NCBI GenBank assembly: GCA_013375395.1 | Contig: JABXJW010000004.1 | Span: 1-53,148, forward strand | Length of the DNA stretch: 53,148 nucleotides | Reading direction: 5' to 3' | Source of the DNA: Desulfobacterales bacterium | GTDB lineage: Bacteria > Desulfobacterota > Desulfobacteria > Desulfobacterales > C00003060 | Part shown: positions 19,039 to 27,479 of the stretch, piece by piece | How the letters are laid out: the number at the start of each line of letters is the position of its first letter | How positions within the stretch are numbered: the stretch's first letter is position 1 | Notes under the pieces: model-generated | Told to the model about the DNA's origin: nothing | Databases searched by the model: none | The model's input: only the letters and a program-made list of their open reading frames with translations | Translations under genes and position numbers: made by a program

Positions 19039-19662
19039 GTGCGGAAACGGCAACGTTCCGCAAGGAATATGCTAGCGGCATTTCTTACACCTGGGCGTGA
19101 GGAGGAAGTATTGCGGACGGAAAAGGCCAATGTGATCATTGAAATGCAGGAGGAGCTCTTTCGGAAACAGGGCGAGGGTTGGTTCCGGATCGTTTCCGGC
19201 AGTATGCGCCCACTCATAGACGCTCAGGACAGGGTACTTGCCAAACACATGGAGGCAGATGAAGTTGAGCCGGGAGATATTATCCTTTTCAAAAACAGTC
19301 ATGTTTTGGTCACCCATCGCGTCATAAGGATTTTGAGACGAAACGGGAAAACCATGATTCTTCAAAGGGGTGATGCAGGCGGCAGCGCAAGCACAGTGGC
19401 ACCTGAATCTGTCATGGGCAAAGTGGTGGCCGTTGAAAAGGATGGAAGATTGTTAAGGCTTGACTGCGGGTGGGCTAGAGTTGTAAACGCCTTTTTAGGA
19501 TTCCAGAATTGCTGCTCTTATGGACTTCATTTAAGGATTGCCGCCATTAGGGGGCGGCTAGGAGATAAGCCAGGCTTTCAGTATTTAAGAAATCTATATC
19601 GAATCTTGAGGAAACCTTTTGCTTTTCTAAATCGAGCAATAGCAAGGACCCTTCTGACATAA
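19039..19662 (+). CDS. S26-type signal peptidase-like protein (S24/S26 superfamily)
   Basis: WFRIVSGSMRPLIDAQDRVLAKHMEADEVEPGDIILFKNSHVLVTHRVIRILRRNGKTMILQRGDAG: SGSMRP serine box and VTHRV box, resembling the Ser-His (SipW/Sec11-like) branch. Confidence 0.82.
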   Translation: MRKRQRSARNMLAAFLTPGREEEVLRTEKANVIIEMQEELFRKQGEGWFRIVSGSMRPLIDAQDRVLAKHMEADEVEPGDIILFKNSHVLVTHRVIRILRRNGKTMILQRGDAGGSASTVAPESVMGKVVAVEKDGRLLRLDCGWARVVNAFLGFQNCCSYGLHLRIAAIRGRLGDKPGFQYLRNLYRILRKPFAFLNRAIARTLLT

Positions 19663-19907
19663 CCCTTCCGAATTAACGGCGGAACCCGCTTCAATCTGAG
19701 TCTTAATCAATCACTGTCCTAGCGGTAAGGAGTAAGAAGCAGGCCACAGTACGATGGTTTCCACCTACCGGGCAGGGCAAGCGAGGCAGGCGGGGTAAAC
19801 AGGGGAGGCGTGGTAAAGAGTAGGCAGTAGGGAGAGCGCAGAGGACATAAAGACTGTGTAACCCGCGCCATTCTGTCGACTGATTCCGACCCATTTTTGA
19901 GAAACCG

Positions 19908-19942
19908 AAAGGCCGCATGCAATCTTGGCTGCGGCCTTTTTT
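19908..19942 (+). terminator. Rho-independent terminator
   Basis: AAAGGCCGCA-tgcaatcttggc-TGCGGCCTTTTTT, perfect 10-bp stem plus T tract. Confidence 0.85.
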
Positions 19943-20117
19943 ATGTCCAATTTTTCTTTAACCGCCTTTTTGGGGATGGGGGCGGAGTAACACGAGTGAC
20001 GGCTGTCTAATAATAGGTCGCTGCTATGTAATTGCTGTCGCTCTTTGACTATTCAGACGAAGATCATCAGCAGTGTCGGAGACACCACGTACCAGTACAA
20101 TGTGGATGGGTTCTTTA

Positions 20118-20885
20118 CTATAGCTCAATCTCCATCAGGTCCTCAGCCAGCACAAGAGGGCCTTGGTAGGTTTTTCGGCACTGTTCGGCCACATCCACCC
20201 TGTCGCATTCAGGGTAAAAGTGGGTGAGTATAAGTTTTTTCACGCCTGCCTCAGTGGCGATCCGGCCGGCAAGAGATGGCGTAAGATGCCCTTGAACCTT
20301 CATCTCGTCCGGCAGTGCGGACTCGCAAATCAGCAAATCAGCCCCTTTGGCCAGCACTACCAGGTTTTCACAGACATCGGTGTCGCCTGAGTAGACAACG
20401 GCTTTGCCCGTGGGTGCCGTGATGCGGTAGGCGAGGCTTTCGTCCGTATGGTCCATGGGAAGGCTGTCCACGTCAAACAGGCCGCAATCGAGGTGGTCGC
20501 GGTCCTTATTGTCGAGTTCTTCAATGTTCAGCAAGCCTGGTGCAAGCTCAATCCACTGCCCAAAGGCCGATTTCAGTTTTTCATAAAAGTCTGCAAACCC
20601 CTTGGCCGCTACAATTGTAAACGGCTCCCGTCGCCTGTAGCTTTCAGGATACTTTGTGGCAAACAAAAAGGGGACAAGCTCTGCCGAATGGTCCGGATGC
20701 AGGTGGCTGTAAAAGATGTACGAGATCTCATTAATGGTGATGCCCGCCTCAAGGAGCCGTCGCATCGTGCCTGCCCCGGAATCAAACAGGAGCGCGGTCT
20801 TGTCTATTTGTATCAGAAGCGAACAAGCGCTACGCTTCAAGGACGGAACGCAGGTTCCCGAGCCGAGTATGGTTATTTTCATCAT
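20118..20885 (-). CDS. MBL-fold hydrolase, RNase Z-like
   Basis: MKITILGSGTCVPSLKRSACSLLI; FYSHLHPDHSAELVPFLFA; YSGDTDVCENL; LILTHFYPE. Confidence 0.9.
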   Translation of the reverse strand: MMKITILGSGTCVPSLKRSACSLLIQIDKTALLFDSGAGTMRRLLEAGITINEISYIFYSHLHPDHSAELVPFLFATKYPESYRRREPFTIVAAKGFADFYEKLKSAFGQWIELAPGLLNIEELDNKDRDHLDCGLFDVDSLPMDHTDESLAYRITAPTGKAVVYSGDTDVCENLVVLAKGADLLICESALPDEMKVQGHLTPSLAGRIATEAGVKKLILTHFYPECDRVDVAEQCRKTYQGPLVLAEDLMEIEL

Positions 20886-20901
20886 CTATAGTGCCGATCT
20901 G

Positions 20902-21020
20902 TTCAGTGGGTAAGGGAAACCGCTTCTCTTCGGCATCCAATACCTTTCAGTAGGTATGCAAAGATCTTGGGTGGAAATGGCTGTATGCCTGCGTTCAGCG
21001 ATTCCCCTTACCCACTGAAC
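20902..21020. repeat. 119-bp inverted repeat element upstream of the MBL-fold gene
   Basis: GTTCAGTGGGTAAGGG (20902-20917) and CCCTTACCCACTGAAC (21005-21020), perfect 16-bp arms; inner hairpin ATACCT-ttcagt-AGGTAT. Confidence 0.8.
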
Positions 21021-21049
21021 TGTTACGATAATATGGAACACCGAATCAA

Positions 21050-21697
21050 TCACCGCATGCCCCGGGCAGTGCCGATTGCCTTGTACACGACCGCACTGGC
21101 CAGGTAGGCAACGTCTTCTGCTGTAGAAAGGTAGGAGCCGACCGAGGCATCAAGATAGATGCTCCCTTCGGCCGGAAACTCCTCATCCCCTTTCCACACA
21201 GAAAGCACCACCGGCACACGGGGAAGTGCGAGGACCTTCAGTGACTTGTCTCCCGCCAGTTCCACGATCTGACCAACGGCTCCGGCTACCTTTTCCAGCA
21301 TCTCTGGGGCATGGCCGAAGCATTTCACCAGGGGAACGATGGCACGTTTCACAAAGGCCGGGTAGTAAAAGGAGCCGGACGGCGCCTCGCGGAAGGTAAT
21401 CCATTTGCCTTCAACAGGGGCGCCGGTGGCTGTGATCAAGTAGTGGAGCATGACTACCTGATCCGGGATTTTAAGCTCGTTGTCATCTTCATCAAAGGAA
21501 ATCCGTCCATCGGATAAAGTCAGATGGTATGTGTTGCCCAAATACGGAATCGTAACCCGCTTTGCTGTGGAAATGGTTTCAATTGAAAGGCCCGCATTCG
21601 CACAGCAGGCGTCTATGTCAAGTTTTTCAAGTCTATCAAGCGCCAGTGCCCGCGCTGTCTTGTAGTCTTGCTCTGTCGGCATGTTTCTGACCTCCAC
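21050..21697 (-). CDS. DUF3786-like protein
   Basis: VTIPYLGNTYHLTLSDGRISFDEDDNELKIPDQVVMLHYLITATGAPVEGKWITFREAPSGSFYYPAF matches the DUF3786 pattern as recalled. Start may be the internal Met (MPTEQDY). Confidence 0.75.
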   Translation of the reverse strand: MEVRNMPTEQDYKTARALALDRLEKLDIDACCANAGLSIETISTAKRVTIPYLGNTYHLTLSDGRISFDEDDNELKIPDQVVMLHYLITATGAPVEGKWITFREAPSGSFYYPAFVKRAIVPLVKCFGHAPEMLEKVAGAVGQIVELAGDKSLKVLALPRVPVVLSVWKGDEEFPAEGSIYLDASVGSYLSTAEDVAYLASAVVYKAIGTARGMR

Positions 21698-22450
21698 AAC
21701 TCATAAGACGGTTGTCGACCAAAAGGACTGCGACACGAAAGATTTATACATACAACAGGCTCGGCACGTCAACCATTTCATGCCGGGCACCCGGCCCTTT
21801 CACTCTTACCGTTGATACACGGCCGGTCTGGAAAAAATTGAACAAAAGAGATCCCCATTGATGGCTGACAGACGTACGGCTGTTTGGATGTATGCTGTTG
21901 GATGCCTTCCGTAGTAAATGCCAACGAGACAGAAGAGAGGCTCAGATGTTACCCTAAAGACTCCTTGACAAAGGCGAATCTTTGCTGTTAATTTTTGTGT
22001 AAGTTCCACTGTCACCGGTCAATCCCAACCAAAATGGAATAAACTGAGTACCAAGACCCGGTTCTCGCAAAGAGAGCGAGGTTTGAATGTTGCCAATCTC
22101 CCTGAAGATATGGCTAGACAGGACACACGTAATAAAGTGACTTTTCTTAGGCGAGTCATAAATTGGATTGCCAACCATATCCTTTCACCACGGATGGAAG
22201 GCACCGAGAAGTGGGAAAGGGTGAAGGAAGAAGGCAAGGCCATCCGTGAGGAAACCAGAAAGCTATCTGAATGCATCAGATAGCCCTCCGGGTGAACCGA
22301 ACCTAAGACCCTGCTTAGTGGAGAAGGGGGTCGACGCTTGAAGTATGTTCACTGAACAGGAGTACGCATGGAATAAGGAGAGCCCTCATGGGGCATCTCT
22401 TTTTGAGGTCAGGTCCGGCAATACCTCCTGACAGGTCCGTGGGAATAAGC

Positions 22451-22852
22451 ATGACAAATGATAAAGGCATAATAAACTTTGTGCGACATACGCTGGGGTG
22501 CACATGCCCGGACGAGGTATTTGACCAGATTGAATGCCGTGACGGTGGAGGTCGTACAAGCACATACACGCAGAGTATAACCCTCGGGGGACGATTACTC
22601 ATCTATATTTGGAAAACAAATGATCCGTCGCTTGTCGAAGCCGAGTTGCCGGCAATGCTTGCCGCTGGAAAGAATGAAAGAGACCGGCGTGGCCTGAACA
22701 GGTTTCGTGCCGTCATAGCAACTGATGATGTTGATCGCATCGGCTCGATTGCAAAACAGCTATTCCGGGACCTCAGCGATAAGGACGAAAAAGTGCACCT
22801 ACATGTTGTCAACATGCACGATGTCGCCAACTTGGGCAAGCAAGATGTGTAA
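22451..22852 (+). CDS. Conserved hypothetical protein with TxGCTCPDEVF motif
   Basis: MTNDKGIINFVRHTLGCTCPDEVFDQIECRDGG...; start trimmed from the ORF track (22388) to the internal ATG. Confidence 0.6.
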   Translation: MTNDKGIINFVRHTLGCTCPDEVFDQIECRDGGGRTSTYTQSITLGGRLLIYIWKTNDPSLVEAELPAMLAAGKNERDRRGLNRFRAVIATDDVDRIGSIAKQLFRDLSDKDEKVHLHVVNMHDVANLGKQDV

Positions 22853-23137
22853 GACCCGTTGCCCGTGCTTCCCCCACCGTCAGCGCCCTGGATAAGTTGC
22901 CCTGTTTCCTTGAGCACGCCTCACAAATCAAAGCGCATCGCCAATCAAAGACTCACGTCAAACTTCTGACGTTTTGTTGCCTCGCCTAAACACGGGTTTC
23001 TTTCAAAACCATAAAAAAGGTTGTTTCAATGTGACCTATGTCATTGTAATATTGTCAATATTGCCCGAGAAAACCATTGGCATGAAACCTGCTTAATCCT
23101 ATTGAGATTTCAAGGAAACAAGAAAGGAGGTCACTGC

Positions 23138-25696
23138 TTGACTGGTATCTATGAGATAAAGGATCATTACTTTGGCATTCTGAAAAGACATGCGACAAAT
23201 TTTCTTGGCCTTGGCATAACAGTCCTCTTTTTGGCACTTTGCTTGTTTCGCTTGGAGATTCTCGACAGGATGGATCTCAAGTTCTACGACGTAATGATGA
23301 ATCTAAGGGCTGATGCTAAAAGTCCAAGCAAAGTCGTCCTGGTGGACATAGACAATGATTCCATAGACAAGCTCGGCAGTTGGCCTTGGCCTCGTTCCCT
23401 TATAGCCAAGGGCATCAGAAAGATAAACTCCGGCCGCCCCAGAGTCATCGGGCTCAATTTGATCTTGAGTGAACCCGAGGATCGCGCAGGTTTGAGGGCT
23501 GTTACGGCCTTGAAGGAGTTTTTCGTCCAAAACCTTCTGGAGCAAACAGGCACTCAAGGGCAGTTGCTCCGCCTGCGCATGCTTAATGCCGAGGCGAGGT
23601 TGGACAGCGACAAAGAACTGGCCGAATCGATCATGGATTCAGGCAAAGTTGTGCTGCCGATTTTGGTCAAGGAGTCGGAGGTGGAGAACGGGGCAACAGA
23701 ATCGGGTGCTGTTCTAATTGATCAGTCGATCAGGAACATCGGACACTTCGAAGGCTCGAAATGCCGCAAAGCCGGCAAGATACTCCTGCCCCTTGGTGCA
23801 TTTTTAGAAGGCTCAAGCGGCATAGGTCACATCAGCCCCGTCTGCGACATGGACGGAAAGGTCAGGCGCGAGCGGCTCTTGTATGAGCACAACGGGCTGT
23901 GCATCCCTTCCTTCACTTTAAGATTGGCGGCCCTCTATCTAAATGTCTCGCCGGAAAATATACTGGCCGATTTGGGCTCGGTCATTTACATGGGCTCCCT
24001 TGAGATTCCCGTTGACTCGGACTCTGAAGTTTTGGTCGGCTTTAAAGGCCCTGCCGGCTCTTTTGAGAGTTACTCCTACTTCGATGTCATAAACAATGAC
24101 GTTTCGTTGAGTGTGTTCAAAGACAAGCTTGTTTTGCTGAGCGCTTCTGCTGCTCGAACTATGGAGCCGCTCAACACGCCCACCGATTCGGCCATGTCCG
24201 TGGGAGAGTTCTCAGCCAACAGCATATGGGCAATACTGAACAGACAATTTGTCAAACAGCCTTATTGGGGCTTCGACGCAGAGCTTGCGATGATACTCGT
24301 TTTGGGGCTGGTGATTACATTTGTTTTGCCAAGATTGAAGATCATACTTGCGGGCATTACCTTTTTGGTCTTCTTTATGTTGCTTATAGAGGGTTCAGTC
24401 TACTTGTTTGTATCAAATGGCCTCTGGGTCCGGGTGACTTACCCCTTCTTTCAGCTAGTCTGTGGCTATGTCGGGCTGATAAGCATCAGGCACTTTGTAC
24501 CCGAGAGCAGTGAAGAGGATCTGCATTATGTGCCCGCCGAGACAGACGTGGCGACCGGACGCTCTTTGCAGGTCAAGGGAATGCCTGGGCTGGCTTTGGA
24601 TAAATTCCGCACGGCGCCTCTGGACGACAATATGAAAGATATCCTTTACAACCTTGCCTTGGATTACGAGAGAAAGAGTCTGTTCGCCAAGGCCGCGGCC
24701 GTCTATGAGCATATAGAGGCGCACGACGGCAAGTTCAAAGACGTTCGCGAAAGAAAAAAGAAGTTGGTGCAGGCCGACGAGACCATGGTGTTAGGCGACG
24801 GTGACGCCCCTCAGGCGAGCGGCAGCGAAACAGTTTTCACTCTGGGCAGGTACAATGTGATCAGGCAACTGAGCAAAGGCGCTATGGGCACGGTTTTTCT
24901 CGGCCAGGACCCTCGCATCAAGCGAACCACCGCGATCAAGGCCTTCCGGTTTACCGATGACTTCGGGCCGGAAGAGGCCGGGAAGATGAAAGAGAACTTC
25001 TTCTTTGAGGCCAAGAGCGCAGGCACACTGTCGCATCCAAACATAGTCACCATCTACGATGCGGGCGAAGAGCAGGATCTGGCCTACATTGCCATGGAGT
25101 ATTTGGAAGGTGAGAGCCTACAAGAATATACGAAAAAGGAAAACCTGTTGCCCATGCGCAAGGTCATAGAGTATGTGGCCGCCGTCGCAGACGCCCTGGA
25201 TTACGCACACGCAAAAGGCATCGTCCACCGGGATGTTAAGCCTGCCAACATAATGCTTGCCAATACCGGCGTTATAAAGATCACCGATTTCGGCATAGCC
25301 AGGATCACAACTGCCTCCCAGACTCGGACGGGTGTGGTGAAGGGCACCCCGCATTATATGTCCCCGGAACAGATTTCAGGCGAAAAGGTGGATGGAAGGT
25401 CGGACATCTTTTCATTAGGTGTAGTGCTATTTGAGCTTTTGGCCGGAGAGCGCCCTTTCTCCGGCGATAACCTGGCCACGCTTATGCATCAAATAGTGAA
25501 CGTGCCCCACACGGACCCGAAAAAAATGAGCCCCAGAATAGTCAAACCCCTTGGGACCATAATAAACAAGGCCCTTGAGAAGGACCGGGAGAAACGCTAC
25601 CAGAAGGCATCCCAATTGGCTGCACATTTGAGAGAACTCAACAAAGCGATAAATGCCGTTATCGCCAAGAGGAGGACGAAAAGAGCGGCGCAGTAG
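23138..25696 (+). CDS. CHASE2 sensor domain Ser/Thr protein kinase, transmembrane
   Basis: CHASE2-like KFYDVMMNLRADAKSPSKVVLVDIDNDSIDKLGSWPWPRSLIA; kinase YNVIRQLSKGAMGTVFLGQD...GIVHRDVKPANIMLANTGVIKITDFGIAR...GTPHYMSPEQ. TTG start at 23138 chosen because AAAGGAGG lies just upstream. Confidence 0.92.
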   Translation: MTGIYEIKDHYFGILKRHATNFLGLGITVLFLALCLFRLEILDRMDLKFYDVMMNLRADAKSPSKVVLVDIDNDSIDKLGSWPWPRSLIAKGIRKINSGRPRVIGLNLILSEPEDRAGLRAVTALKEFFVQNLLEQTGTQGQLLRLRMLNAEARLDSDKELAESIMDSGKVVLPILVKESEVENGATESGAVLIDQSIRNIGHFEGSKCRKAGKILLPLGAFLEGSSGIGHISPVCDMDGKVRRERLLYEHNGLCIPSFTLRLAALYLNVSPENILADLGSVIYMGSLEIPVDSDSEVLVGFKGPAGSFESYSYFDVINNDVSLSVFKDKLVLLSASAARTMEPLNTPTDSAMSVGEFSANSIWAILNRQFVKQPYWGFDAELAMILVLGLVITFVLPRLKIILAGITFLVFFMLLIEGSVYLFVSNGLWVRVTYPFFQLVCGYVGLISIRHFVPESSEEDLHYVPAETDVATGRSLQVKGMPGLALDKFRTAPLDDNMKDILYNLALDYERKSLFAKAAAVYEHIEAHDGKFKDVRERKKKLVQADETMVLGDGDAPQASGSETVFTLGRYNVIRQLSKGAMGTVFLGQDPRIKRTTAIKAFRFTDDFGPEEAGKMKENFFFEAKSAGTLSHPNIVTIYDAGEEQDLAYIAMEYLEGESLQEYTKKENLLPMRKVIEYVAAVADALDYAHAKGIVHRDVKPANIMLANTGVIKITDFGIARITTASQTRTGVVKGTPHYMSPEQISGEKVDGRSDIFSLGVVLFELLAGERPFSGDNLATLMHQIVNVPHTDPKKMSPRIVKPLGTIINKALEKDREKRYQKASQLAAHLRELNKAINAVIAKRRTKRAAQ

Positions 25697-25740
25697 CTGT
25701 CAGGATTGGAACTTAGGGGCTTTGCCCTCTCCGCGCTGTA

Positions 25741-25792
25741 GGCTTCCGGTTTGTAGACCCTACGGCTCGGAAAGCTCTACGAGCCGGAAGCC
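25741..25792. repeat. Dispersed palindromic repeat, copy 2 (CCCTACGGCTCGGAAAGCTCTACGAGCCGGAAGCC family)
   Basis: GGCTTCCGG 25741-25749 / CCGGAAGCC 25784-25792; the 35-mer at 25758-25792 recurs at 32973-33007 with one mismatch. Confidence 0.82.
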
Positions 25793-25818
25793 GATTGGAG
25801 TAGTGGAGTGTTGGAGTA

Positions 25819-26625
25819 ATGGTGATCGTTCAATCAGCAGGCATTACCGACGCAGGTAGAAAGAGGAAGAGCAACGAAGATGCCATGCTGCTTGATGACG
25901 ACGGGGGGCTTTATGTTGTGGCAGACGGCGTAGGAGGCCACCGGGCGGGGGAGGTGGCCAGCAGGCTTGTTGTTGATACTATTCGGGGCCATATGGACAG
26001 TTTCAAGGGCAGCGACGCCGAAGAGTCTGCCGATTTCGACGGGACCCTCTCTATTGAGGCCAACCGGCTTCTTTCCTCAATCCAGGTGGCTAACCGGGTA
26101 GTGCACCAGGCATCCAACAGCAAGGAATCATTGCGCGGTATGGGCTCCACCGTGTCGGCGGTCTATTTCGCTGCCGACACCTTCGTAGCGGCCAACGTAG
26201 GCGACAGTCCAATCTATCTGGTCCGTGATGGGACCATAGAACTGCTGTGCGAACTCCACACGGTGATGGCAGAGCAGGCTGCTGTCGATCCCCACGGGAT
26301 CGACAGGCTGGGGAGAAATTACAGACATATGCTCACCAGGGCCATAGGGGTTGAGGAAACGGTAAAGGCCTGTATCAGTGAGATTCAGTTGTTCAAGGGC
26401 GATATCATAGTTATCGGTTCCGACGGCTTAAGCGATAAGGTCCCGTCTGAAGAGATATTGGATGTGGTCAATAAAGATAGGCCTGATAATGCCTGCCGGT
26501 CGCTTGTGGATCTGGCCAACGAACGTGGTGGAGATGACAATGCAACCGTTATTGTGCTGAAGGTAAAGGCGCTCAAACAAGAAACAGGAGGGATTCTCGG
26601 ATTGATCTCTCGGATCATCTCTTAG
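25819..26625 (+). CDS. PP2C-family protein phosphatase
   Basis: AGITDAGRKRKSNEDAMLLDDDGGLYVVADGVGGHRAGEVASR; DIIVIGSDGLSDKVPSEEI; GGDDNATVIVLKV. Confidence 0.94.
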   Translation: MVIVQSAGITDAGRKRKSNEDAMLLDDDGGLYVVADGVGGHRAGEVASRLVVDTIRGHMDSFKGSDAEESADFDGTLSIEANRLLSSIQVANRVVHQASNSKESLRGMGSTVSAVYFAADTFVAANVGDSPIYLVRDGTIELLCELHTVMAEQAAVDPHGIDRLGRNYRHMLTRAIGVEETVKACISEIQLFKGDIIVIGSDGLSDKVPSEEILDVVNKDRPDNACRSLVDLANERGGDDNATVIVLKVKALKQETGGILGLISRIIS

Positions 26626-26636
26626 AATCCTTTTTG

Positions 26637-26684
26637 TTATGTTTTTAATCCCCCGTCCGCTGCGGCGGGGGATTAAAAACATAA
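26637..26684. repeat. Perfect 19-bp-arm hairpin between the PP2C and FHA genes
   Basis: TTATGTTTTTAATCCCCCG (26637-26655) / CGGGGGATTAAAAACATAA (26666-26684); spacer tccgctgcgg. Confidence 0.85.
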
Positions 26685-26702
26685 TAAAGAAAGGGGCTTG
26701 CG

Positions 26703-27410
26703 ATGCCGACTTTGATGCTTAAGTTCCAGGGAAAGACCATTAAAGAGTATCGCCTTGAAAAAGGAAAGTCTCTGAGCATCGGCCGGAAAGACGACAATGA
26801 TGTGGTTATCGAGAACCTTGCTGTATCCGGACACCATGCCAAGATAGACTCTGTGGATGACGGTTTTTTGCTGACCGATCTGAAAAGCAAAAACGGCTCC
26901 TTTGTCAATGAAAATCTTGTCACTTCTCACTGGCTCAAACACGGGGACGTCATGACCATCGGCAAGCATAGTGTTGTTTTTGCGTACGAGGAGGGTGAAT
27001 CTCGACTCCACGAGGCTCCGGATGCGATGGACCAGACAATGGTAATGGATACCGGCAAGTATCGAGACATGCTGGCCAAGAGTCTGCCAAATGGGGCCAA
27101 ACAGGTGCTGGAAGGTGAGCCCGTCGGTATTTTGTCATTTTTGTCCGGCGGCCGGGGAGAGATGGGGATTACCAAAAAGTTGGCCAAAATCGGTAAAGAT
27201 TCTTCCTCCGACATTGTGGTGGACGGTTTCATGGTGGGGCCGACGGCAGCCACCGTAAGCAAGAGGCCAAACGGATATTATTTGAGCTATGTTGGGGGAA
27301 TGGCCAAACCAAAAGTCAACGGTGAAACCGTGAAAGAATCAGTCAAACTTGAAGAGTTTGATGTAATAGAGATAGGCTCGGTGAAACTACAGTTCATCTA
27401 TAAGGACTAG
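26703..27410 (+). CDS. FHA domain protein (two FHA-like repeats)
   Basis: KSLSIGRKDDNDVVIENLAVSGHHAKIDSVDDGFLLTDLKSKNGSFVNE; second FHA-like half KIGKDSSSDIVVDGFMVGPTAATVSKRPNGYYLSYVGGMAKPKVNGETV. Confidence 0.9.
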   Translation: MPTLMLKFQGKTIKEYRLEKGKSLSIGRKDDNDVVIENLAVSGHHAKIDSVDDGFLLTDLKSKNGSFVNENLVTSHWLKHGDVMTIGKHSVVFAYEEGESRLHEAPDAMDQTMVMDTGKYRDMLAKSLPNGAKQVLEGEPVGILSFLSGGRGEMGITKKLAKIGKDSSSDIVVDGFMVGPTAATVSKRPNGYYLSYVGGMAKPKVNGETVKESVKLEEFDVIEIGSVKLQFIYKD

Positions 27411-27479
27411 CAAAACCTCCCTTCCCTGAAGGAAGCGGGTTCTGCTGCGGCGCGCTTCGTACAAGGATGAGCGAGCAGG

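Noticed and set aside
22083-22283. 66-aa ORF MNVANLPEDMARQDTRNKV...
   Set aside because: No recognised family; it overlaps the hairpin-rich region, so I did not call it as a gene, though it cannot be excluded.
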